The translations under genes were made by a program, and so were the position numbers. Below, one piece after another: positions 6,983-13,547 of a stretch of 13,547 bases of DNA (positions within the stretch are counted from its first letter, which is position 1; every line of letters starts with the position of its first letter). Origin of the DNA: an uncultured Desulfobacterales bacterium (GTDB lineage Bacteria; Desulfobacterota; Desulfobacteria; Desulfobacterales; UBA11574); the NCBI GenBank assembly GCA_937925895.1, contig CALANC010000243.1, forward strand, positions 1-13,547. Reading direction: 5' to 3'. A model generated the notes under the pieces. That model ran no database searches. It was not told the origin of the DNA and was given only the letters and a program-made list of their open reading frames with translations.

Positions 6983-7017
6983 CATATTGTAAAATAATTT
7001 TTTTTATGCACTATATA
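6983..7017 (+). promoter_or_regulatory. Possible sigma-70 promoter for the transporter genes
   Basis: TTGTAA and TATATA-like words stand 18-19 bases apart in an AT-rich stretch just after the terminator, about 35 bases before the small membrane gene. The match is modest and the spacing slightly long. No -24/-12 promoter is visible here. Confidence 0.25.
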
Positions 7018-7048
7018 CCCGGTTAAAACATTAATAAGGGAGGGTGAA

Positions 7049-7138
7049 ATGGATGCACATTTCATTTTTGGTCTGGTATTGGTGGGTTTTTTCTTCTGGC
7101 TTTGTTTTAAATTCAGAAATGAAAACAAAGACAAATAA
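7049..7138 (+). CDS. 29-residue single-span membrane peptide
   Basis: A very small frame (ATG 7049, TAA 7136-7138) follows an excellent Shine-Dalgarno, GGGAGGG, five bases upstream. The peptide is MDAHFIFGLVLVGFFFWLCF plus a charged tail KFRNENKDK. This is one hydrophobic helix of about 17 residues with a positive, then mixed-charge, C-terminus, as in small membrane proteins that bind transporters. It lies 74 bases before the SLC13-type permease on the same strand, after a strong terminator. The good ribosome site and clean helix argue for a real gene. The family is not recognised, and a role as a transporter accessory subunit is inference. Confidence 0.6.
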   Translation: MDAHFIFGLVLVGFFFWLCFKFRNENKDK

Positions 7139-7212
7139 TCGCCCGTGATAATGCTGGGTTTTGAATCCAAAGGCAGTGTGTAAAATTAATATGCAGAAAG
7201 GAATGACTCCCA

Positions 7213-9027
7213 ATGACACCTGAAATGATCCTGACAATGATTGTTCTGGTTTTTGCTATTATCCTGTTTATTTTTGAGTGGGTAAGAGTCGATGTGGTTG
7301 GAATCATAATGATGGTCATGCTCCCTCTTATCGGCCTGGTATCTCCTAAAGAAGCTTTTGTGGGATTGAGCAGTAATGCAGTCTGCTCCATTATTGCGGT
7401 AATCATCATCGGCGCAGGACTCGATAAGACCGGCGTGATGAACAAGGTTGCCGGTCCCATAATCAAACTGGCCGGCAACAGTGAAAAAAAGGTGATTACC
7501 CTCATCTCCGGAACCGTCGGCATCATCTCCAGTATGATGCAAAACATCGGTGCCGCCGCGCTTTTTCTGCCGGCTGCCCAGCGCATTGCCAAAAGAATGG
7601 GGGTGCCCATATCCCGTATTTTGATGCCCATGGGTTTCTGCGCCATCATCGGAGGAACCATCACGCTGGTGGGGGCCAGTCCGACCATATTGTTGAACGA
7701 TTTGATGGTGCTGGGCGGAAAAAAACTGGAACCCTTTGGACTTTTTACCCAAACTCCCATCGGAATCTGCCTGCTCTCAAGCGCCATCGTCTATTTTTTG
7801 TTGTTCGGCAAATTTATTTTGCCAGCGGCCGAAGGCGAGTCGGAAAAGGATGTTACGGCCATGCTGATGGATGAGTATCAGGGACTTGAACATGTATTCG
7901 AACTTCATGTTCCGGAAACTTTTACCAAACCCAGATCCCTGGAAGAACTGGGCGTCAGAGCAAAATTTCTGGTAACCATCGTGGCCATTAGTTATACAGA
8001 CAAAAAAGAAAAACTCTACGTGCCGCGCAGCATCGACGTCATTTCAGCCAATGATGACCTTGCCGTTGTGGGCAGAGCCAAAAAAGTGCGCAAACTGGCC
8101 GAAGAATACGGCTGGATCATCAAAGACGGCCTGGAGGTGTTTGGCGAGTATTTGGCTCCGACCAACGCCGGCATGACCGAAACCGTGGTTTCACCCCGGT
8201 CGGAATTGATCGGCAAAACCATGAGCGAAGTCAACTTCAAAGAGCAATACAGTGTCAATCCGGTGGCCCTTTTTACCGGCCAAAAAATTATCTACAGCGG
8301 CCTGACCCATGTTCGGTTGAGAATGGGTGACACCCTGTTGCTGCACGGCCCCTGGGACCGGTTCCATATTCTGAGAAATAAGCCGCAGCCGCGGGCACTT
8401 ACCTTTGCCACGACCCTGGAAGGTGAAATTATGCGTCCGGAGAAGGCCAAACTGGCGGTGATCTGGCTGGCAGTGGCACTGACGCAAATCATTGTTTTTA
8501 AGACACAGCTTTCAGTGGCCCTGATGTCCGGCGCCCTGGGAATGATCATCACCGGTGTGCTTTCGGTGGACGAAGCCTATTATGCCGTGGACTGGATGAC
8601 GGTTTTTTTGCTGGCAGGCCTGATACCATTGGGAATGGCTTTTGAAAAAACCGGAACAGCCGCTTTTATTGCCAAATATATCTTAGGATTGCTGGGTCAA
8701 CCGTCTCCCATTGTGCTTCTGGCTGCTGTCGGTGTGATGACATCTTTTTTCACCCTGGTGGTTTCCAATGTGGGCGCTACGGTTTTGCTGGTTCCCTTAT
8801 GTATGAACATGGCGGTCATGGCCGGCGGAGACCCCCGGATGGCTGCACTGGTCGTCGGCCTGTCGGCTTCCAACACTTTCGTTTTGCCGACCCATCAGGT
8901 CAACGCCCTGATTATGCGACCTGGCGGGTATCGAACGGTGGACTATGCCAAGGCGGGTGCAGTGATGACCGCCATCTTTTTAGCGGTAGAGTTGGCCATT
9001 CTCTATTTCTTTTACGGGATTCAGTAA
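7213..9027 (+). CDS. SLC13 (DASS)-type permease with two TrkA-C domains
   Basis: The 604-residue protein is a membrane transporter of the divalent anion:Na+ symporter kind. The N-terminal half (1-205) has several hydrophobic spans and the motif SMMQNIGAAALFLP (107-120), the position of the sodium-binding SNT signature. GASPTILLNDL follows near 154. Residues about 220-390 are soluble and contain two TrkA-C/RCK-C-like domains (KFLVTIVAISY...DDLAVVG, and a second ending RMGDTLLLHG). The C-terminal half carries SNVGATVLLVP (518-528) and SNTFVLPTHQVNAL (553-566). AAAGGA stands 10 bases before the ATG. Family members of this layout carry sulfate, other oxyanions or dicarboxylates. The substrate is not decided by sequence, and sulfate is only a reasonable guess for a sulfate reducer. 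Confidence 0.9.
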   Translation: MTPEMILTMIVLVFAIILFIFEWVRVDVVGIIMMVMLPLIGLVSPKEAFVGLSSNAVCSIIAVIIIGAGLDKTGVMNKVAGPIIKLAGNSEKKVITLISGTVGIISSMMQNIGAAALFLPAAQRIAKRMGVPISRILMPMGFCAIIGGTITLVGASPTILLNDLMVLGGKKLEPFGLFTQTPIGICLLSSAIVYFLLFGKFILPAAEGESEKDVTAMLMDEYQGLEHVFELHVPETFTKPRSLEELGVRAKFLVTIVAISYTDKKEKLYVPRSIDVISANDDLAVVGRAKKVRKLAEEYGWIIKDGLEVFGEYLAPTNAGMTETVVSPRSELIGKTMSEVNFKEQYSVNPVALFTGQKIIYSGLTHVRLRMGDTLLLHGPWDRFHILRNKPQPRALTFATTLEGEIMRPEKAKLAVIWLAVALTQIIVFKTQLSVALMSGALGMIITGVLSVDEAYYAVDWMTVFLLAGLIPLGMAFEKTGTAAFIAKYILGLLGQPSPIVLLAAVGVMTSFFTLVVSNVGATVLLVPLCMNMAVMAGGDPRMAALVVGLSASNTFVLPTHQVNALIMRPGGYRTVDYAKAGAVMTAIFLAVELAILYFFYGIQ

Positions 9028-9279
9028 TCCGGGTTCCTGTCCAGGACAAGTGACATCGATCCCAATCTTTGAAATATTTTAATTAATATCGGAAACTTGA
9101 CAATTTTAGATGCCTGTGAAATCATCCGTTTTGCAGTCCGGTATTGCAACATCATATCGAAGAAGCCTTTCAGAAGGACGCAACCCGGCAGTTTAATGAA
9201 ATTACGCCCAACATCCTAGGTAATATTTTTCTTAATGGGCCATCAGTTCCAAAAATCGATGCAGATTGAGTAGCTCACC
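9028..9279. other. Intergenic region with possible gene remnants
   Basis: The 250 bases between the permease and the kinase hold no intact gene. One frame from about 9072 reads NILINIGNLTILDACEIIRF, which loosely recalls the first helix of ferritin-like or rubrerythrin-type proteins. A second frame from about 9147 reads HHIEEAFQKDATRQFNEITP and on to a TGA near 9270. There is no ATG for the first and no ribosome site for either. They may be pieces of one decayed gene or chance open frames. Confidence 0.25.
9097..9125 (+). promoter_or_regulatory. Possible sigma-70 promoter of the kinase-regulator genes
   Basis: A perfect TTGACA (9097-9102) is followed after 17 bases by AATCAT, which matches 4 of 6 bases of the -10 consensus. 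It would give a leader of about 150 bases before the kinase start. Confidence 0.35.
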
Positions 9280-10689
9280 ATGAAAATCAGTATCAGAGGG
9301 AAGATTTTTCTCGCTTTTGCGATATTTATAGGTCTTAGTGCGCTAGTATGGGCGCGCAGTTATTACAGCCAGTATGTTCTCAATCAAAAAATCCAGATCA
9401 TTGAGAGAAAATACGATCTTTTTAATTCCATCCTGGAAGCCCGCCGATATGAAAAAAACTATTTTTTATCCTTTGACAGAAAAAATATTGAAGAGGCCCT
9501 CGACTATGTTCATCAGGCAGAGGAAATCCTTCGTGATATATTGGCCAAATACTCAAAATACACTCTGGCTAAAAATCTCGATGAAAGGGTTGCCGAATTG
9601 GTGGCATATAAGGAGTCTCTCAAAAGTCTCATGAAATTAGATGAAGGATATTTGGTGGTTCCTCAGAACGCCATTGATTCAATCCGAAATCAGGGAAGAA
9701 TTCTTACCGATGAGCTGGAAAAAATTGTAAAAAAAGAGAGCAAATTTACCCAGGATCTGATCGGAAAATCTAGAATGATCCATCTGATCGCCCTTATACC
9801 TGTTTTTATCCTGTCCGTTGTCGTTGCCCTGTTTTTAATTTTTAATGTTAACCGCCCCCTAAAGATCATCGGGGAAGCCATTACCAAAATCTCCATTGGC
9901 GATTTTAAAAGCATTCCTGAAATAAAGAGCGGCGATGAATTTGAATCCCTGGTAGATAGTCTTAACAATATGATCAGTGAGCTGAACAATCGTAGCAAAC
10001 AGCTTGTTCAGGCCCAGAAACTGGCATCTTTAGGGAGATTAACCTCCGGTGTAGCCCATGAATTGAACAACCCCTTAAATAATATTTCCACCTCTATTCA
10101 AATCTTGGTGGAAGAATGGGATGACGCCGATATGGGATATAAAAAAAAGCTTTTGGCCGGTGCTGAAAAAGAGGTGGAAAGGAGCAAAGAAATAGTCAAG
10201 TCACTGTTGGAATTCGCCAGAGAAAGGTCTTTAACCTTAAAAGAGATTAATTTTAGAGCCCTGGTCAACACTGCAGTTGAACATGTTAAATCGGAGATAC
10301 CGAAGAACATTAATCTTATCGTGGAGGTGCCCGAGGACATAAAGGCCACTATCGGGGTTCGGATTAAGAATGTTTTAATCAATCTTATCATTAATGCCGC
10401 ACATGCCATGAAAGATGGTGGCGACATCACCGTCAAAGCATACAAACAGAATGAGAAAAACGGATTTTGTTTTCAGGTGATAGATACGGGCATGGGAATC
10501 CCTAAGGACATCATCTCAAAAATCTTTGATCCTTTTTTCACCACAAAAGAAGTGGGCGCGGGCTCCGGACTGGGGCTGTCCATTGTCTACGGCATTATGG
10601 AACAACACGGCGGCAACATATCCGTTTCCAGCGAGATTGGAAAGGGCACGACATTTACCTGCTTTCTGCCGTTTGATCAGCAGGAATAA
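9280..10689 (+). CDS. Membrane sensor histidine kinase (HAMP, HisKA, HATPase)
   Basis: The 469-residue protein has a transmembrane helix at about 8-25, a helical extracytoplasmic sensor region of about 140 residues, and a second span near 167-189. A HAMP domain follows (NRPLKIIGEAITKISIGDF onward, to about 240). The H-box is LTSGVAHELNNPLNNI with phospho-accepting H260. The ATP-binding module has the N box at N372, G1 DTGMG (402-406), F box FDPFFTTK and G2 GSGLGLS. The HELNNPL form is typical of kinases paired with NtrC-type regulators. The helical sensor resembles four-helix-bundle ligand sensors, and its signal is unknown. It lies 113 bases upstream of a sigma-54 response regulator, its likely partner. 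The Shine-Dalgarno is weak. Confidence 0.93.
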   Translation: MKISIRGKIFLAFAIFIGLSALVWARSYYSQYVLNQKIQIIERKYDLFNSILEARRYEKNYFLSFDRKNIEEALDYVHQAEEILRDILAKYSKYTLAKNLDERVAELVAYKESLKSLMKLDEGYLVVPQNAIDSIRNQGRILTDELEKIVKKESKFTQDLIGKSRMIHLIALIPVFILSVVVALFLIFNVNRPLKIIGEAITKISIGDFKSIPEIKSGDEFESLVDSLNNMISELNNRSKQLVQAQKLASLGRLTSGVAHELNNPLNNISTSIQILVEEWDDADMGYKKKLLAGAEKEVERSKEIVKSLLEFARERSLTLKEINFRALVNTAVEHVKSEIPKNINLIVEVPEDIKATIGVRIKNVLINLIINAAHAMKDGGDITVKAYKQNEKNGFCFQVIDTGMGIPKDIISKIFDPFFTTKEVGAGSGLGLSIVYGIMEQHGGNISVSSEIGKGTTFTCFLPFDQQE

Positions 10690-10802
10690 GACGTATTATG
10701 CCTTTTGTAGCAAAACGCTTTCTCATTAAATTTTTGGTGCCTTTCCGCCTTTGGGAAAAAATGTTTTCGGTTTAACCGGGGTTAGAATTTAGAAGGACAA
10801 TT

Positions 10803-12173
10803 GTGGAAAAGAAAAAAGAAACCATTCTGGTTGTAGAGGACGAAGAAATTGCCCGAAAAAATCTTGAGCATATTCTCCTCAAATCAGGTTACAACGTCAT
10901 TTCCGTCAACAATGGGAGCAAGGCCATCGGCTTGCTGCACTCAAAAAACTTCGATCTAGTGATCACCGATTTGAAAATGGAAAAAATTGACGGTATGCAG
11001 GTGTTACAGAAAACGAAAGAACTCCAGCCTTACACCGAAGTCATTATGATCACCGGCTATGCCACCGTCGATTCGTCCGTTCAAGCCATGCGGGATGGCG
11101 CCTATTATTATATCGCCAAACCCTATAAAATCGAAGAAGTTCGACAGATTACCAAAGAGGCGCTTTTAAAACGGCGACTGCGGCTTGAAAACATTAAGCT
11201 GAAAGAAACACTCAGCAAGCAGCAAAAGATTCCCGCCATTATCGGTCAGAGCAAGGGCATGCTAGATGTTCAAAAAACCATTCATCAGATTGCTTCTTCC
11301 GACATCAACGTCTTGATTTTCGGCGAAAGTGGAACCGGTAAGGAACTGGTTGCCCGCTCCATCCACCAGCTCAGCCCCCGATCTGAAAAAGAATTCATTG
11401 CCTTCAATTGTGGTTCGTTTACTGAAGAGTTAATGGCCAATGAGTTGTTCGGTCATGAAAAGGATGCCTTTACCGGAGCCACAAAGACAAAGGCAGGACT
11501 GATCAGGGTGGCCGACGGCGGAACGGTTTTTCTGGATGAAATCGGAGATATGCCGCCGAGTATGCAGGTGAAGCTGTTGCGCGTCATCCAGGAGAAAGAG
11601 GTTTTGCCGGTGGGCGGCGAGACATCCGTTCCCGTGGATGTGCGTTTCATTGCAGCCACCCATCGCGACCTCAAAAAAGATGTGGAAAAAGGTCATTTCC
11701 GTCAGGATCTGTTTTATCGTTTGAATGTCATCACCATAAAACTTCCTTCCCTTGCCGAAAGAAACGGTGACATACCACTTCTGGCTCATCACTTTCTATC
11801 TCTAAAAAGCAACGCCATGGATAAAGAGGTTGATAATATCCGAAGAGAATCCATGGAATTGCTTTGTCAATACAGCTGGCCGGGAAATATCAGAGAACTG
11901 GAAAATGTCATTGAACGGGCCCTCGCTCTGGCCAACGGGCCGGAAATAACCGTCGGCGATCTGCCGGATTATATCAGCGATCTTTCGGTTGAAACCTATC
12001 GTCGGAAATCTTCCGACATCCCGACCCTTGAAGAGCATGAGAAGAGCTACATTAAATGGATTTTGGAAAAATGTGAGTGGAATAAAACCAAAGCAGCGAA
12101 ATTTATGGGTATTGACCGGGTTTCCCTTTGGCGCAAAATCAAAAGATTCGGACTGGAATCTGAAAGCGATTGA
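10803..12173 (+). CDS. NtrC-family sigma-54-dependent response regulator (receiver, AAA+, Fis HTH)
   Basis: Translation starts at GTG 10803 with AGAAGGA about six bases upstream. The 456 residues form a receiver (E12/D13, phospho-site D56, T84, K106), a sigma-54 AAA+ domain and a Fis-type helix-turn-helix (about 413-452, NKTKAAKFMGIDRVSLWRKI). Walker A is GESGTGKE (174-181), Walker B LDEIGD (244-249), and sensor-2 lies in GNIREL. The sigma-54 contact loop reads DAFTGA (221-226) rather than GAFTGA. It probably receives phosphate from the kinase encoded just upstream and remodels RpoN-polymerase at -24/-12 promoters. The promoter at 5412 and perhaps that at 13446 are candidate targets. Its receiver is about 50% identical, by eye, to the one inside the Lon-like protein, including the shared TDLKM-x-K-V/I-DGM. 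Confidence 0.95.
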   Translation: MEKKKETILVVEDEEIARKNLEHILLKSGYNVISVNNGSKAIGLLHSKNFDLVITDLKMEKIDGMQVLQKTKELQPYTEVIMITGYATVDSSVQAMRDGAYYYIAKPYKIEEVRQITKEALLKRRLRLENIKLKETLSKQQKIPAIIGQSKGMLDVQKTIHQIASSDINVLIFGESGTGKELVARSIHQLSPRSEKEFIAFNCGSFTEELMANELFGHEKDAFTGATKTKAGLIRVADGGTVFLDEIGDMPPSMQVKLLRVIQEKEVLPVGGETSVPVDVRFIAATHRDLKKDVEKGHFRQDLFYRLNVITIKLPSLAERNGDIPLLAHHFLSLKSNAMDKEVDNIRRESMELLCQYSWPGNIRELENVIERALALANGPEITVGDLPDYISDLSVETYRRKSSDIPTLEEHEKSYIKWILEKCEWNKTKAAKFMGIDRVSLWRKIKRFGLESESD

Positions 12174-12221
12174 CATTATAATTTCCATAGGAATATTTTT
12201 GACTATAAAAGGGAGGTTAAT

Positions 12222-12275
12222 ATGGGTGTGATTACAATTTATAGAGGTTGTTATCGTAAGGGGAAAGAATCCTTA
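12222..12275 (+). pseudogene. Truncated 5' end of a cytidylate-kinase-like gene
   Basis: A near-perfect ribosome site (GGGAGG, six bases before the ATG) opens a frame that begins MGVITIYRGCYRKGKE. This resembles the N-terminus of cytidylate-kinase-like (AAA_33/P-loop) proteins, which begin xxITIxRGxxxxGKE. The glycine-rich part is altered. The likeness stops after about 17 codons, and the frame then runs antisense through the next gene to a TAA at 12387-12389. The end of that inverted gene at 12276 marks the break. It lies 48 bases after the sigma-54 regulator, so it was probably the third gene of that operon. The family call rests on a short stretch. Confidence 0.5.
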
Positions 12276-12698
12276 TTATGGTGGAGGCTCATTCAAAACC
12301 ATCCAGTATCTAATTGCTTCCGCCATCTGCTCAGAATCCAATGGCTTACGAATATAGCTGCTGGCTCCCGACAGATAAATTTCACTTAAACCCTGCTCAT
12401 CCGCCGATGAAGTGAGAACAACAACAGGGATTAACTTGGTATTTTCGTCATCGCGCAGACGTCTCAACACTTCCAATCCATCTATTTTTGGCAGCTTCAA
12501 ATCTAACAGGACAACTTGAGGCATATTGCTTAGGTCACGATCTGCATAGGTCCCCGTTCTGAACAGATAGTCGAGTGCTTCGGCTCCGTCTTTCGCAACC
12601 ACGATGTCACTCATAATATCATTTCCCTCAAGTATATCAAGTATCAACTGTTCATCTTCGGAATTGTTGGTCACCAAAAGCATGGTTTTTTTGTCCAC
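12276..12698 (-). CDS. Single-domain response regulator (Rcp1/CheY type) lacking the acidic pair
   Basis: The 140-residue protein is a stand-alone receiver of the Rcp1-like class. Its marks are DGAEALDYLFRTGTYADRDL, then LLDLKLPKIDGLEVLRRLRD and the ending LNEPPP. Phospho-site D66, T96 and K118 are present. The first loop reads LLVTNNSED where the family has LLVEDNPDD, so both Mg-binding acidic residues are replaced (T10, N11). Phosphorylation may therefore be weak or absent. The start is GTG 12698, with AAGGAAAG about six bases before it. Having no output domain, it must act by protein contact. It is convergent with the sigma-54 regulator operon. Confidence 0.9.
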   Translation of the reverse strand: MDKKTMLLVTNNSEDEQLILDILEGNDIMSDIVVAKDGAEALDYLFRTGTYADRDLSNMPQVVLLDLKLPKIDGLEVLRRLRDDENTKLIPVVVLTSSADEQGLSEIYLSGASSYIRKPLDSEQMAEAIRYWMVLNEPPP

Positions 12699-12763
12699 TT
12701 TAACTTTCCTTATACCGGATGCAGCATCAGGTCATTTTTAGCCAATTCCATTCAGTGATGATG

Positions 12764-12793
12764 ATTTTATCAAACTTGAGCATTTGATGTCAA
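12764..12793 (-). promoter_or_regulatory. Probable sigma-70 promoter of the single-domain receiver gene
   Basis: On the minus strand TTGACA (12788-12793) is followed after 18 bases by TAAAAT (12764-12769). It would start transcription near 12757, about 60 bases before the GTG start. So this gene may be expressed apart from the two small genes upstream of it. Confidence 0.5.
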
Positions 12794-12843
12794 ACGGTAA
12801 GTGTCTCCACCGTTACGCCGGCACCTTAAATCTTTAAAGTTTT

Positions 12844-13065
12844 TTATTTTCTCCTATCTTTTCCGCTTCTTCTGTCTTCACCGCTACGTTTTTCAGCACC
12901 ATCATAAGAAGGGTCCTCTTTCTTTCTGCGCTCGTAATCGTCAACAATAATTCCATCTACGACTTTTCTGCGCCTGTCTTTTTTAACACCTTTATCCGAT
13001 TCCCTGCGACGTTTTTTTTGCCACACGTAATCTGGTTTCTTTTCATAATATCTCATGAATTTCAC
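12844..13065 (-). CDS. Highly basic 73-residue protein of unknown function
   Basis: The product is very rich in Lys, Arg, Asp and Glu, with no predicted membrane span. It ends in the repeated unit SGEDRRSGKDRRK (61-73), a kind of Arg/Gly/Asp-rich tail found on various bacterial proteins. Earlier basic runs are KKRRRES and KKDRRRK. AGAGGTG lies about seven bases before the ATG; a second ATG three codons later is possible. The charge suggests nucleic acid or ribosome contact, but this is inference. It lies 70 bases downstream of the CxxC protein gene and may share its transcript. Confidence 0.65.
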   Translation of the reverse strand: MKFMRYYEKKPDYVWQKKRRRESDKGVKKDRRRKVVDGIIVDDYERRKKEDPSYDGAEKRSGEDRRSGKDRRK

Positions 13066-13135
13066 CTCTATTGTTTTTCCAAATCCGGGGGTGTTGATTA
13101 CTTGACCTTGATTTCGTTGAATGTGGCATTGGCCC

Positions 13136-13366
13136 CTAATGAACAGTTATCATTGGGTTAAGTTCGAAACAAATCAAGCATTTAGCGAGATACCCGTTTT
13201 GTGAATCTTCAAATAGAACGCCGCCATTCAATCCAAAGCCTGCAGACGTAGGTGTTATGTCAATGGTGACATCGCACCCGCAATCGGAACATTTGCCTTT
13301 GATGGCAATTGTCGATTTCTCAAGTCTGTCTTCAAATAGTTTTTTCAAGGTTTCTGCCCGAATCAT
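13136..13366 (-). CDS. 76-residue protein with paired CxxC knuckles (zinc-ribbon-like)
   Basis: An N-terminal helix (MIRAETLKKLFEDRLEKS) is followed by CSDCGC (26-31), a Gly-rich stretch (SAGFGLNGGVLFE) and KCLICFELNP (63-66). Two CxxC pairs about 35 residues apart are typical of zinc-ribbon or rubredoxin-type metal sites. I do not recognise a named family. GGAG lies eight bases before the ATG, and a -24/-12 promoter sits about 80 bases upstream. It is the first gene of the inverted cluster. A metal-binding or redox-sensing role is plausible but unproven. Confidence 0.72.
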   Translation of the reverse strand: MIRAETLKKLFEDRLEKSTIAIKGKCSDCGCDVTIDITPTSAGFGLNGGVLFEDSQNGYLAKCLICFELNPMITVH

Positions 13367-13445
13367 TTTTTTTCTCCGTTTGTAATTCTTTTCCTACTGC
13401 CAAACCCAGACATTGGTTTGGCTCTCACCTTTACTTGTTTAATTG

Positions 13446-13462
13446 AGCAAATACTATGCCAG
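13446..13462 (-). promoter_or_regulatory. Sigma-54 (-24/-12) type promoter upstream of the CxxC protein gene
   Basis: Read on the minus strand, TGGCATAGTATTTGCTC has GG and GC exactly 12 bases apart and differs from TGGCAC-N5-TTGCW at one position. Transcription would start near 13435, about 70 bases before the ATG at 13366. Confidence 0.65.
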
Positions 13463-13547
13463 AATAAGTAAATTATTTATAACCTATTGAATATTATGTT
13501 TTTATTTTTTGAAAAGATAAAAAGGATAGAGAGTAAGTCATGCAACC

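Noticed and set aside
7113..7787. Minus-strand frames of 224 and 188 codons
   Set aside because: Both are antisense to the permease gene, whose codon structure and motifs are clear. Their translations look like mirrored membrane-protein codons.
11430..11792. 120-codon minus-strand frame
   Set aside because: It is antisense to the AAA+ domain of the sigma-54 regulator and shows no family features.
12794..12822. Short hairpin AACGGT ... ACCGTT
   Set aside because: The six-base stem has a long loop and no T run on either side, so it is not supported as a terminator or riboswitch.
1..13547. CRISPR arrays, tRNA, rRNA and insertion sequences
   Set aside because: No regularly spaced direct repeats, cloverleaf-like segments, rRNA-like stretches or transposase frames were seen on either strand.

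Overview
The window looks like an accessory stretch of a moderately AT-rich, Gram-negative anaerobe. The likeliest source is a sulfate-reducer-type Desulfobacterota (Deltaproteobacteria). This is inferred from the gene mix: a B12-binding-type radical SAM protein, an SLC13/TrkA-C permease, a histidine kinase with an NtrC-type sigma-54 activator, -24/-12 promoters and many small stress-type proteins. No marker gene fixes the taxonomy.

Left part (1-2940). The window opens in the zinc finger of a DksA/TraR protein. A gene-free stretch of about 400 bases follows, framed by imperfect inverted repeats. Next come two minus-strand genes: a radical SAM protein with an N-terminal B12-binding-like domain, and a cold-shock protein with a strong terminator.

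Centre (3135-6968). The most unusual gene is a minus-strand Lon-type protease of 667 residues. It lacks the normal N-terminal substrate-binding domain and carries a complete response-regulator receiver domain between the Lon helical region and the Walker A strand. Its AAA+ residues and Ser-Lys dyad are intact. Divergent from it is a plus-strand operon behind a textbook sigma-54 promoter (GG-N10-GC at 5414/5426). The operon holds a 58-residue protein and two universal-stress-like proteins. All three share a TFAEAGE-HETA-type helical motif, placed differently in each. A 15-bp hairpin terminator closes the operon. Two copies of a palindromic sequence (CGTTGCA-A/T-ATTG-C/T-AAC) lie in the divergent intergenic region.

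Right part (7049-13366). A 29-residue single-span membrane peptide precedes a 604-residue SLC13-type transporter with two TrkA-C-like domains. Then come a membrane histidine kinase and a sigma-54-dependent response regulator. The regulator's receiver is about half identical, by eye, to the receiver inside the Lon protein. After the regulator lies the start of what seems to be a cytidylate-kinase-like gene, broken at about 12275, where an inverted cluster begins. That cluster (minus strand) encodes a CheY/Rcp1-type single receiver that has lost its acidic Mg-binding pair, a very basic 73-residue protein and a 76-residue CxxC/CxxC protein with its own sigma-54-type promoter.

Working model (inference): the kinase phosphorylates the sigma-54 activator, which turns on the stress operon. 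The same or a related kinase may phosphorylate the receiver inside Lon, coupling proteolysis to the same signal.
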